Below, piece after piece: positions 33,962 through 41,277 of a stretch of DNA of 64,000 nucleotides. This stretch comes from an uncultured Collinsella sp. (lineage in GTDB: Bacteria; Actinomycetota; Coriobacteriia; Coriobacteriales; Coriobacteriaceae): the NCBI GenBank assembly GCA_900542275.1, contig UQMW01000002.1, positions 1-64,000 on the forward strand, read 5' to 3'. The position numbers and the translations under genes were made by a program. Below the pieces are notes generated by a model. It made no database searches. It was not told the origin of the DNA and was given only the letters and a program-made list of their open reading frames with translations. The number at the start of each line of letters is the position of its first letter. The first letter of the stretch is position 1.

Positions 33962-34582
33962 ATGGATGCTCAGACTTGCCTCAAAAAGATGCAGCTTGCC
34001 GGGACGCTCCCGCTGGCAACTGTGGACGAAAGTGGCGCGCCGCAAATTCGCTGCGTGAGCGCTGTTCATTACGAGCCCCGTGCTATCTACTTTCTTACGG
34101 CGCGTGGCAAAGAGATGGCCCGTCAGCTTATGGCAGACGGGCGTGTCCAAACGCTTGTCCACACGCGGTTTAACGAGATGATCCGCATGTCCGGCGTTGC
34201 CACTCCCGTCTCGGAGTCCGGGCAAGTTCACTGGCGCGACGTGATTTACGCCGAGCAGCCGTATCTTGCCAACGTGTATCCCGGTGATACGCGCGAGATC
34301 AACATCATTTTTAAGGTTGAGAACATAGTGCTCGACTACTTTAACTTGGGAGTTCATCCTATCGAGCGCGCGGTTTTTACCCTAGACGAAGGCACGGCGC
34401 CTGCGCCTGTTAAGGGCTTCCGCATCGATACCGATGCGTGTATCGGTTGCGGTACCTGCCTCGAACGCTGTCCACAGAAGTGCATCGAGCCGGGGGACTC
34501 GTATCGCATTGAGCCTGAGCACTGCCTGCATTGTGGTGCCTGTGCGGAAAATTGCCCCGTCTGCGCCGTTGAACGTCTGTAG
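33962..34582 (+). CDS. FMN-binding split-barrel protein fused to 2[4Fe-4S] ferredoxin
   Basis: Protein of 206 residues. Residues 1-135 form a pyridoxamine-phosphate-oxidase-like flavin split barrel (LPLATVDESGAPQIRCVSAVHYEP, AIYFLTARGKEMARQLMADG). Residues 155-206 form a bacterial ferredoxin domain with CIGCGTCLERCPQKCIEPG and CLHCGACAENCPVCAV. It should pass electrons between flavin and iron-sulfur clusters. It sits 24 bases after the precursor peptide gene and 47 bases before the radical SAM gene. A role as electron donor for the maturase, or as a second modifying enzyme, is inferred. AGGAAGGGA precedes the ATG. Confidence 0.88.
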   Translation: MDAQTCLKKMQLAGTLPLATVDESGAPQIRCVSAVHYEPRAIYFLTARGKEMARQLMADGRVQTLVHTRFNEMIRMSGVATPVSESGQVHWRDVIYAEQPYLANVYPGDTREINIIFKVENIVLDYFNLGVHPIERAVFTLDEGTAPAPVKGFRIDTDACIGCGTCLERCPQKCIEPGDSYRIEPEHCLHCGACAENCPVCAVERL

Positions 34583-34629
34583 CCCAAATGTCGTCATCAG
34601 TTTTAACATCGACCAAGGGGAGTCCCACG

Positions 34630-35676
34630 ATGCAAAAATCTGCGTTTGCCTTCCAATGGCATATTACGGATGAATGCGACCAGCGCTGCAAACATTGTTA
34701 TATCTTCGCCAACGGTGCCTGTGCTGGTTTTAAGCGCATGCCGTGGGAGCAGATGGTCGAGATCGTCGATCAAGCCCAGGCGCTCTGCGACCTCATCGGT
34801 CGCCAACCGTACTTTTACGTTACGGGCGGTGACCCCATTCTCCATCCCGATTTTTGGCGCCTTGCCGAGCTCTTGCACGAGCGGGGTTTTATGTGGTGCG
34901 TGATGGGCAATCCGTTCCATCTAACCGATGAGGCCTGTGTCCGCATGAAAGAGTTGGGGTGCCGCAAATACCAGCTCTCGCTCGATGGGCTCGAGAAGAC
35001 GCACGATTACTTCCGCAAGCCCGGCTCGTTTGACGAGACGTTGCGTGCGATTGGATGCCTTAAGCGTGCAAGTATTTGGGTCGCCATTATGAATACGGTT
35101 TCGAGCATGAATGCCGCCGAGCTGCCGCAGCTTATTGACCTGGTGGCAAGCCTCGAGGTTGATGTATTCGCCTTTGGGCGATACTGCCCCACCTCGGGCC
35201 AAAAGCGCGTTGAGTTCCATCTGGAGCCGCTGGAATATCGCGACGTGCTGCTGGCCGCGCAAGAGCGCATGGAGTTTCACCAGGCTGCGGGCTGCAAAAC
35301 GTTCTTCCAGCTCAAAGATCACCTGTGGACGCTTCTTTTGTGGGAGCAGGGTAAGTTCACCATCCCTGCGAACGCCAAGCCCGGCATGATCTACGACGGC
35401 TGCCACTGCGGTACGGGCCATATGACGGTGCTGCCTACGGGCGATGTCTACGCGTGTCGCCGCATGGAGAGCAAGGTGGGCAACGTCGCTGAGAACTCGC
35501 TCGAGGATCTTTTCTTTTCACCGCAGATGGAAGCAAAGCGTGACTTTAGGAAGTTCAAGAAGTGCTCCAAATGCGAGCTTTTTGGCTGGTGCCGTGGCTG
35601 CCCCGCTGTGACGTATGGCTACACGGGTGATATGTACGACGCCGATCCACAGTGCTGGAAAGAGATTGAGGAATAG
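34630..35676 (+). CDS. Radical SAM/SPASM peptide maturase, ACGX-type
   Basis: Radical SAM enzyme of 348 residues. The SAM-cluster motif is CDQRCKHC (CxxxCxxC, residues about 16-23). Further core motifs are VTGGDP, LSLDG and a barrel ending near residue 240. A C-terminal SPASM-like domain has Cys in CHCGTGHMTVLPTGDVYACRRM and CSKCELFGWCRGCP, binding auxiliary clusters. The length and two-part organisation fit maturases that modify Cys- or Gly-containing peptides, for example thioether formation. The likely substrate is the Cys-Gly repeat peptide two genes upstream. The ATG at 34630 has AAGGGGAG in front. A palindromic repeat follows the stop. Confidence 0.9.
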   Translation: MQKSAFAFQWHITDECDQRCKHCYIFANGACAGFKRMPWEQMVEIVDQAQALCDLIGRQPYFYVTGGDPILHPDFWRLAELLHERGFMWCVMGNPFHLTDEACVRMKELGCRKYQLSLDGLEKTHDYFRKPGSFDETLRAIGCLKRASIWVAIMNTVSSMNAAELPQLIDLVASLEVDVFAFGRYCPTSGQKRVEFHLEPLEYRDVLLAAQERMEFHQAAGCKTFFQLKDHLWTLLLWEQGKFTIPANAKPGMIYDGCHCGTGHMTVLPTGDVYACRRMESKVGNVAENSLEDLFFSPQMEAKRDFRKFKKCSKCELFGWCRGCPAVTYGYTGDMYDADPQCWKEIEE

Positions 35677-35685
35677 GGCCACCGT

Positions 35686-35737
35686 GTCATCGGGGACGTT
35701 CTTTAACGACTAGTCATGTAAGGACGTCCCCGATGAC
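35686..35737. repeat. GTCATCGGGGACGT intergenic palindrome
   Basis: Perfect 14-bp arms (35686-35699 and 35724-35737) around a 24-base loop that contains ACTAGTCAT. It directly follows the radical SAM gene and precedes the 55-base hairpin by 15 bases, the same composite order as at 31254-31383. Confidence 0.8.
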
Positions 35738-35752
35738 TACCTGCAAAAAAGC

Positions 35753-35807
35753 TGTACGCCAGCATCCAAAGATGTCGAAAATGGTCGACTTTGGATGCTG
35801 GCGTACA
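35753..35807. repeat. 55-base palindromic element, copy 2
   Basis: The best preserved copy: 19-bp perfect arms (TGTACGCCAGCATCCAAAG and complement) around a 17-base loop. It lies 28 bases before the end of the ribbon-helix-helix gene, so it can terminate both flanking convergent transcripts. Confidence 0.85.
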
Positions 35808-35834
35808 TGTTTGGGTTCGGCGGGGGAGCGGTGC

Positions 35835-36101
35835 CTAGGCAATCATTGCATCAAGTGTTATGAGTTCCCTGAGCCGTTCCGTGCGCGTTTGCCCATGGCG
35901 TTTGGCTTTTTCGTCAAACGCCTCAAGAACCGATTCGCCCACACGTGCCGATAAAACAACGCTTGGCTCATCAGAGATCGGTGGCCTTCCCAGCTTAACG
36001 GTGCGGCCTTTCGGCCATTCATCTTTTTCGTAAGCTTCCGCGGCTTTCTCTAACTCTCCAGGGGCAAATCCCATCATTTTTTCAAGCTGCTCAGCATTCA
36101 T
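35835..36101 (-). CDS. Ribbon-helix-helix (CopG/BrnA-like) antitoxin, orphan
   Basis: Small DNA-binding protein of 88 residues. The N-terminal part is helical and acidic (MNAEQLEKMMGFAPGELEKAAEAYE). The C-terminal half has the RHH pattern (PSVVLSARVGESVLEAFDEK, then AKRHGQTRTERLRELI). The linker PKGRTVKLGRPPISDE resembles antitoxins of type II systems. The ATG at 36101 follows AGGAGG. No toxin gene is seen on either side: upstream DNA holds only an operator, downstream a hairpin. It may be a solitary survivor of a toxin-antitoxin pair or a stand-alone regulator. Confidence 0.78.
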   Translation of the reverse strand: MNAEQLEKMMGFAPGELEKAAEAYEKDEWPKGRTVKLGRPPISDEPSVVLSARVGESVLEAFDEKAKRHGQTRTERLRELITLDAMIA

Positions 36102-36152
36102 AGCGCCTCCTGTCGATCGACATAATGTCGAGCGCTGGTTCTCGGATTCCCT

Positions 36153-36180
36153 TTTTTGTATACAGTTTTGTAGACAAAAA
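36153..36180. promoter_or_regulatory. Operator palindrome upstream of RHH gene
   Basis: Arms TTTTTGTATACA and TGTAGACAAAAA (11 of 12 complementary) with a 4-base spacer, 51 bases before the RHH start codon. Autoregulation by an RHH dimer of dimers is typical of such antitoxins. Confidence 0.6.
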
Positions 36181-36189
36181 CACAAGCAG

Positions 36190-36506
36190 CTTATCAGGCT
36201 AATTAGCTTATTTTGAACCGCCTGCTCGATAGGAAATGAGCATTGACGGCTTCGATACTCCTTTGCTTTTCAGCTTGGAATTTGGATGCTCGTTGAACTT
36301 CCGGAGGGGAGCGTTTTATTAAACTATCGAGATTCTGGGCAGGAGCTCTCACCGGTCTTCGATAGTGGGACCAGCTTAATTTGCGACACAGTGTGTCACG
36401 AATTGGAGTAGTCGTTGGGTGTCCTTCAATGGCTAGTCATACAAGAACGTCCAAGTGCCGGATTTTGTCATTTAGAGTCGTCCCTAACGACTATTCTGGA
36501 GGGTCG
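36190..36506. other. Non-coding stretch with decayed GGGGACG-type repeats
   Basis: No supported gene. It contains fragments of the intergenic repeat family (GGCTAGTCATACAAGAACGTCC near 36430-36452, AAGTGCCGG near 36452-36462) and nothing else recognisable. Confidence 0.5.
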
Positions 36507-36734
36507 TGGTCAAAAAAGGGCAAATATGAGTACTGTTGCCATTATGGTTGCATTAATTTTGCTATAAAAAGTAGCTCCTGATGAGATTTGTTCCCATTAG
36601 GAGCAACTTTTATTGAACATATGAGGAGAAATAGCGTCATCTGCGGGCGCATGGGACGTTGAATAGTTCCTGAAATGATCAAAATTGCTGCTACTAAACA
36701 GGTAGCAGTACTCATATTTGCCCTTTTTTGACCA
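36507..36734. mobile_element. MITE-like element, 228 bp with 29-bp perfect terminal inverted repeats
   Basis: The left end (36507-36535) begins TGGTCAAAAAAGGGC and the right end (36706-36734) is its exact 29-base complement. The interior is AT-rich compared with its surroundings and holds an imperfect hairpin (GTAGCTCCT...AGGAGCAAC, about 36570-36612). It has no convincing open reading frame. An obvious target-site duplication could not be seen; beyond the ends, GAGGG and CCCTC extend the symmetry imperfectly. It may be a non-autonomous transposable element or a structured RNA locus. Confidence 0.6.
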
Positions 36735-36835
36735 TAGCTCCCTCGGAAACTCTTTCCCGAGGCATCAAACAGCCATAATCCAAAGGTCGCCTCAAACAAT
36801 TAGCCGGTTAAGAGCGTCCATGGCTACCCAAAAGC

Positions 36836-36890
36836 TGTACGTCAGCATCCAAAGATGTCGAAAAATGTCGACTTTGGATGCTGGCGTACA
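36836..36890. repeat. 55-base palindromic element, copy 3
   Basis: Arms TGTACGTCAGCATCCAAAG and CTTTGGATGCTGGCGTACA around the shared loop. Its right flank (TGTTTGGGTC) matches that of copy 2. It lies 45 bases past the glutaredoxin stop codon and may terminate that gene. Confidence 0.85.
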
Positions 36891-36934
36891 TGTTTGGGTC
36901 GTATGGATTAGGGCGGGCCGACCGCAATAACACG

Positions 36935-37180
36935 CTAGAGCAGGTTCTTCTGTATCCATGCGATGATGTCACTCGATTCGTAGAGTGGCTTGCCGTCGAT
37001 GAACAGGCAGGGAACCTGGCGTTTTCCGCCGACGGCGATGAGCGTCTGCTCGGCCTCGGTATCGGTCGAGATATTGCGCTCGGGGATGGTCACACCGTTA
37101 TCGGCAAGGAATCGCTTGACTTTTATGCAATACGGGCAGCCGGTCATAACGTACAGCGTGAGCTCATGATTAGTAGCCAT
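36935..37180 (-). CDS. Glutaredoxin family protein
   Basis: Thioredoxin-fold protein of 81 residues with the active site GCPYCIKVKRFL (CPYC, residues about 13-16). It also has the cis-Pro loop QVPCLFIDGKPLYESSDI, typical of NrdH/glutaredoxin-like proteins, with an extra Cys after the cis-Pro. It catalyses thiol-disulfide exchange in the cytosol. The ATG at 37180 (MATNHELTLY) has GGAGA before it. It is 51 bases downstream of the XRE-TipAS gene in the same direction and possibly cotranscribed. Confidence 0.9.
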   Translation of the reverse strand: MATNHELTLYVMTGCPYCIKVKRFLADNGVTIPERNISTDTEAEQTLIAVGGKRQVPCLFIDGKPLYESSDIIAWIQKNLL

Positions 37181-37231
37181 GGGTCTCCAATCGGTTGAGG
37201 TTTCGATTGAAATACCCAAAGCCGCCGCGGT

Positions 37232-38059
37232 CTATGCGCGAGCCGACGACAACTCGATTGCCTGAACCAGAAACGTCGTGGCTCCGGTGCCGCAGGGCTT
37301 GTCGTAGTAGTCAACAAAGCGCTGATCGGCAAGATAGCCGTGGGCGAGGCCCAGGTATGCTTCGTCTTGGGGCTCGTGTCCCCAGTTAAGGGCAATCCAT
37401 CGACGGTGCATTGCGACAAGTTTGTGGGCCTCGTTGCTCTCTGGGTCGCCAATGCCCATGGCAATCGAGAGTTGACCCAGAATAGCGCGTTCAAGTTCCT
37501 TCATGTCGTTCCATGTCTCGGGGTCCATATCCAGCAGTGCTTCATTTGCTGCATCGATAGCCTCATCGCCATAGCGCGCCCGCGCTTCGGCGCCGTAGCG
37601 CTCCTCGTTTTCCTGCACGGTGCGCCAGCGCTCCAGTTGCGGCAGGACGGCGCCCATGAGCGAGACGGCTTCGTCGAGCGACATGCCGGTGTTTTGCGCC
37701 AGCCGCGGGGCGCAATCCTCGATCATCGCCTCCATGGTGGTGTCGTAGGTGTACTTGCCGTGGTCGTAGCACCACTTGCAGTAATGGTCGGTCGTGGCGC
37801 CCGTGGCATCGGTGCCGCAGTCGTCGGGCGTGAGCACCATGCCGCAGCTCTGACAATAGTGCTCGGGCATTTCGAGCAGGTGGGACAGAGGCTCGCCGGT
37901 CACGGCGGCGATGAGCTTCATCATGTCGATACCCGGGGTGACTTCGCCGCGCTCCCAACGGCTGACGGCTTGGCGTGTGACGAAGAGCTTGGCGGCGAGC
38001 TGCTCCTGAGTAAGGTGATGGGCACGACGGACAGCAATGAGCTTTTCTGCGAAGGCCAT
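37232..38059 (-). CDS. XRE-family regulator with zinc ribbon and TipAS domain
   Basis: Protein of 275 residues with three parts. Residues 1-65 are an XRE helix-turn-helix (LIAVRRAHHLTQEQLAAKLFVTRQAVSRWERGE). Residues 68-105 are a zinc ribbon with YCQSCGMVL and HYCKWCYDHG. Residues about 160-265 match a TipAS-type drug-recognition domain (DEAIDAANEALLDMDPETWN, then AHKLVAMHRRWIALNWG and AYLGLAHGYLADQRFV). TipAS is best known fused to a MerR domain, where it captures thiopeptides, so an XRE carrier is notable. The ATG follows AAAGGAGCC. It may sense a hydrophobic antibiotic or peptide; the targets are unknown. Confidence 0.85.
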   Translation of the reverse strand: MAFAEKLIAVRRAHHLTQEQLAAKLFVTRQAVSRWERGEVTPGIDMMKLIAAVTGEPLSHLLEMPEHYCQSCGMVLTPDDCGTDATGATTDHYCKWCYDHGKYTYDTTMEAMIEDCAPRLAQNTGMSLDEAVSLMGAVLPQLERWRTVQENEERYGAEARARYGDEAIDAANEALLDMDPETWNDMKELERAILGQLSIAMGIGDPESNEAHKLVAMHRRWIALNWGHEPQDEAYLGLAHGYLADQRFVDYYDKPCGTGATTFLVQAIELSSARA

Positions 38060-38186
38060 AACGGCTCCTTTCTGCTGATTGATGGCTTAAGCATACGCGG
38101 CAGCCGGCACCCTTCCAAGCAACCGTTGGTTGCATGCAGATGGCGATGAGAGAGAATCGCAGCCTGCGCCCCACGCCTCCATGCCG

Positions 38187-38192
38187 TACAAT
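38187..38192 (+). promoter_or_regulatory. -10 box (TACAAT) of a likely leaderless trmO transcript
   Basis: TACAAT ends 7 bases before the ATG at 38200, and no ribosome binding site is present. Transcription would therefore start at or next to the A of the start codon. Confidence 0.5.
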
Positions 38193-38199
38193 GACCGGC

Positions 38200-38937
38200 A
38201 TGGAACCTATTGCACGCATACATACCGACCTGCCGCAGAAGTTCGGCATTCCGCGCAACAGCTTTTTGGCGCCCCATCTGCAGGGGCGCATCGTCTTTGA
38301 GCCGGAATTTGCCTCCAACGCAGCAGTTGAGGGTCTGGATTCCTTCTCTCACCTATGGCTGCTGTGGCGTTTTGAAAACGGCACGCCCGGCGGCACGGCT
38401 AAGGACATAGCTGCCGATGCCAAGTCGCAGGACAGGTCCGGCACCAACGCAAAATGGTCGAAAACCGTGCGCCCGCCGCGTCTGGGCGGAGCCGAGCGCG
38501 TGGGCGTATTTGCCACACGCAGCCCGTTTCGCCCCAATCCCATCGGTCTTACCTGCGTTGAGCTCGACCGCGTGGAGCTTACCGACGACGGCCCCATCAT
38601 CCATGTGCTGGGAGCCGATCTGCGTGACGGCACGCCCATCTACGACATTAAGCCCTACATTCCGTTTGCGGATTGCCATCCAGATGCGACCGGCGGCTGG
38701 ATTGAGGATGCTCCGTGGCAAGAGCTCGATATCGAGTTCCCGCAAGCGCTGCAGGATATGATTCCGCCCGCAAAGCTCCCCGGCTTGATAGAGGTCCTTC
38801 GTCAAGATCCTCGCCGCGCGGGTAGCAAACACGAGCCAAACCGCGTCTACCATCTGGCTTACGCTGGGCTCGACATATCCTTTACGGTTGATGGAACCAG
38901 GTTGACGGTAATCGCCGTCAACGACGCGCGGGACTAG
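38200..38937 (+). CDS. trmO: tRNA (N6-threonylcarbamoyladenosine-37-N6)-methyltransferase TrmO
   Basis: Protein of 245 residues of the TsaA/YaeB/TrmO family. A beta-barrel SAM-binding domain runs from residue 1 (PIARIHTDLPQKFGIPRN) with the signature PPRLGGAERVGVFATRSPFRPNPIGLT (residues about 88-114) and the GADLRDGTPIYDIKPYIP strand. A C-terminal domain (about 165-245) is present, as in E. coli TrmO. It methylates t6A37 of tRNAs. The start is placed at 38200 because the -10 box lies directly before it; in-frame ATGs at 38134 and 38191 fall upstream of or in the promoter. Confidence 0.88.
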   Translation: MEPIARIHTDLPQKFGIPRNSFLAPHLQGRIVFEPEFASNAAVEGLDSFSHLWLLWRFENGTPGGTAKDIAADAKSQDRSGTNAKWSKTVRPPRLGGAERVGVFATRSPFRPNPIGLTCVELDRVELTDDGPIIHVLGADLRDGTPIYDIKPYIPFADCHPDATGGWIEDAPWQELDIEFPQALQDMIPPAKLPGLIEVLRQDPRRAGSKHEPNRVYHLAYAGLDISFTVDGTRLTVIAVNDARD

Positions 38938-38980
38938 CCGGCCATTCGCCGGCGCCCGCCAAATTCAACGCCAAACCCTC

Positions 38981-39010
38981 ATGACAAAATCGCCCACGCT
39001 GGTGGACAAT
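38981..39010 (+). promoter_or_regulatory. Promoter of malY-like gene
   Basis: The -35 ATGACA (38981-38986) and -10 GACAAT (39005-39010) are separated by 18 bases, 41 bases before the ATG. GACAAT/TACAAT -10 boxes recur before several genes in the window. Confidence 0.5.
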
Positions 39011-39050
39011 AACGCCTACCAAAACAATCCGCTTTGCACGGGAGCTCAGC

Positions 39051-40265
39051 ATGAAATACGACTTTACTTCGCTTATCGACCGCCACGGCATGGACGCCAT
39101 CGCCGTTGACTCCTGGGGTGAAATCCCCGGCATGGCTCCGAACGCGCCCGACGAGGGCTTCGACCGCATCCCCATGTGGGTGGCGGACATGAACTTTGCC
39201 ACGGTGCCCACGGTCCAGGAGCACATCATTCAGCGCGCCCAGCATCCCATGTTTGGCTATTTCGATCCTCGCCCCGAGTACTTCGACCGCATCATCGAAT
39301 GGCAGAGCCGCCGTAATGGCGTCGAGGGCCTGCTCCCGGAGCATATCGGCTACGAGAACGGCGTGCTGGGCGGCGTCGTGTCGACCCTGCGCGCGTATGT
39401 CCAGCCGGGCGATGCGGTGCTGGTCCACAGCCCGACCTACATCGGCTTTACCAAGTCCATCGAAGCCGCGGGCTATCGCATTGTCCACAGCCCGCTTAAG
39501 CTCGACGACCAGGGCGTGTGGCGTATGGACTTTGAGGACATGGAGCGCAAGCTCGCCCAAAACCACATCCATGCTGCGGTGTTCTGCTCGCCGCACAATC
39601 CCTGCGGTCGCGTATGGGAGCGCGACGAGATCGAACGTGCCATGGACATCTATCGCCAGCACGATTGTGTGGTGATCTCGGATGAGATTTGGTCCGATAT
39701 CATCCTGCCGGGCCACAAGCATATCCCGACGCAGTCGGTGAGCGAGGATGCCCGCATGCGCACGGTCGCCCTCTATGCGCCGAGCAAGACGTTTAACCTG
39801 GCGGGCCTGGTCGGCAGCTACCACATCATCTATAACGAGACGCTGCGCGACCGCGTGTGCGCCGTGTCCAATAAGACCCACTACAACGAGATGAATGTCC
39901 TTTCGATGCACGCGCTTATCGGTGCCTACCAGCCGCAGGGCTACGAGTGGCTCGATGAGCTCAACGAGGTTATCGAGGGCAACATTGACTACTTCTGCGA
40001 TTACGTTGACGAGCATTTTGCGGGCGTGTCCTATTCGCGTCCGCAAGGCACCTATATGGTGTTCTTGGACTGCACCGAGTGGTGTCGCGAGCATGGCCGC
40101 GATATTCAGTGGTTGCTCGACGAGGGGGCGCGCGTGGGCGTGGGGTATCATGACGGCCGTCCGTTCCACGGACCCTGCCACATTCGCGTGAATCTGGCGC
40201 TGCCGCTTTCGCATGTAAGGGAGGCGTGCGACCGCCTGGACCGCTACGTTTTTAATGCACAGTAA
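39051..40265 (+). CDS. MalY/PatB family PLP-dependent C-S lyase/aminotransferase
   Basis: Fold-type I PLP enzyme of 404 residues, typical of cystathionine beta-lyases of the PatB/MalY branch. It has the substrate-binding WVADMNFATVP near residue 43, SPHNPCGRVW, the cofactor-binding ISDEIWSDIILP and the PLP lysine in YAPSKTFNLAG (residue about 245). It probably cleaves cystathionine or Cys conjugates to a thiol, pyruvate and ammonia. GGGAGCTCAGC precedes the ATG. A large GC hairpin follows the gene. It is monocistronic. Confidence 0.92.
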   Translation: MKYDFTSLIDRHGMDAIAVDSWGEIPGMAPNAPDEGFDRIPMWVADMNFATVPTVQEHIIQRAQHPMFGYFDPRPEYFDRIIEWQSRRNGVEGLLPEHIGYENGVLGGVVSTLRAYVQPGDAVLVHSPTYIGFTKSIEAAGYRIVHSPLKLDDQGVWRMDFEDMERKLAQNHIHAAVFCSPHNPCGRVWERDEIERAMDIYRQHDCVVISDEIWSDIILPGHKHIPTQSVSEDARMRTVALYAPSKTFNLAGLVGSYHIIYNETLRDRVCAVSNKTHYNEMNVLSMHALIGAYQPQGYEWLDELNEVIEGNIDYFCDYVDEHFAGVSYSRPQGTYMVFLDCTEWCREHGRDIQWLLDEGARVGVGYHDGRPFHGPCHIRVNLALPLSHVREACDRLDRYVFNAQ

Positions 40266-40275
40266 GTGAGCGCTG

Positions 40276-40317
40276 CATGCGGGGCCGTCTGCCAGATTGG
40301 CTGGAAGGCCCCGCATG
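40276..40317 (+). terminator. Hairpin downstream of malY-like gene
   Basis: Arms CATGCGGGGCC and GGCCCCGCATG enclose an inner CCAG/CTGG stem. No T run follows, so termination efficiency is uncertain. Confidence 0.45.
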
Positions 40318-40407
40318 GTAAAGCATCTGTAACCATTGAGCGCAAGCGCGGTTTTGTCTGCTAATATCTTTGCTCTTGAGTCTGTAAACAGGATCGTCTG
40401 GAGCTCG

Positions 40408-41277
40408 ATGAAAAGACCTCGTCGCTCGGTCGCCATATCGTTGTTTGTTGCGCTTGCAGTGGTGAGTGCCTTTGTCGTGGCGATAACTGGCTGTTCCGGG
40501 TCGAATGACGGGGCCGCGGCGTCTGCATCAGAAGGCGCGGCCGCCTCGCAGGTCAAAGACGACAATCTTAAGACGCTCAACGTCGGCAGCGACCTCTATC
40601 CGCCGTTTGTGTATAGCGACGAGTACGGCAATATTGTTGGCCTGGATGTCGAGATTTTGACCGAGGCTTTGGCCCGCATTGGTTACAAGCCAAAATACCA
40701 GCTGATCGACTGGGAAAAGAAGAAAGAACTGCTGGCGAGCGGCGAGCTCGATTGTGTCATGGGCAGCTTTAGTATGACGGGCCGCGAAAACGAATATCGC
40801 TGGGCCGGCCCGTACCTTGCGAGCCGCCAGGTGGTCGCGGTCGATCCCGAGAGCGATATCTACACGCTTGCCGATCTTGAGGGTAAGGTCGTGGCGGTCC
40901 AGTCCACCACCAAGCCCGAGTCGATTCTGCTCAATCGTGCCAGTGAAAACGTTCCGCAGATCAAGGAGCTCTACAGCTTTTCGGACCGCTCGTACCTGAA
41001 CCCGGCGCTCGTCGAGGGCCTGGTCGATGCCATCGCCGCGCATGAGTCCTCGCTGCTTACTTACGAAAAAGACTATGGTGTGACGTATCGCATTCTGTCT
41101 GAGCCGCTGCTTGAGGTTGGGTTGGGCACCGCTTTCGATCTCAACGACACACGCGGCATTGACGTTAAGCTCACCCATGCCTATCAAGAAATGCTTGCCG
41201 ATGGCACCATGGAACGCCTGGTGTCAAAGTACTATGATGACCCTTCGCCGTTTTTGAATGTGGAGGGCCTGTCATGA
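40408..41277 (+). CDS. Substrate-binding lipoprotein (SBP family 3) coupled to a sensor kinase
   Basis: Exported lipoprotein of 289 residues. The signal peptide ends in the lipobox ITGCSGS (Cys near residue 31). The mature part is a family-3 periplasmic-binding-like domain (LNVGSDLYPPFVYSDEYGNIVGLDVEILTEALARIG, then YLASRQVVAVDPESDI and a C-terminal AYQEMLADGTMERLVSKYY). There is no permease or ABC ATPase beside it. Its stop overlaps the ATG of a hybrid histidine kinase by 4 bases, so it most likely serves as that kinase's ligand-binding sensor for an amino acid or similar solute. The ATG at 40408 has a GGAGC site. Confidence 0.88.
   Translation: MKRPRRSVAISLFVALAVVSAFVVAITGCSGSNDGAAASASEGAAASQVKDDNLKTLNVGSDLYPPFVYSDEYGNIVGLDVEILTEALARIGYKPKYQLIDWEKKKELLASGELDCVMGSFSMTGRENEYRWAGPYLASRQVVAVDPESDIYTLADLEGKVVAVQSTTKPESILLNRASENVPQIKELYSFSDRSYLNPALVEGLVDAIAAHESSLLTYEKDYGVTYRILSEPLLEVGLGTAFDLNDTRGIDVKLTHAYQEMLADGTMERLVSKYYDDPSPFLNVEGLS

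Noticed and set aside
36542..36799. An 85-codon minus-strand frame in the MITE-like element
   Set aside because: Runs through one terminal inverted repeat and outside the element; composition is not protein-like.
35753..36890. CRISPR-like interpretation of the 55-base repeats
   Set aside because: The copies are palindromes far apart with unrelated DNA between them; no regular spacers and no cas genes.
38979..40580. A 533-codon minus-strand frame opposite the malY-like gene
   Set aside because: Antisense shadow of a clear PLP enzyme; composition rich in Ala, Val, His, Arg as expected for such shadows.
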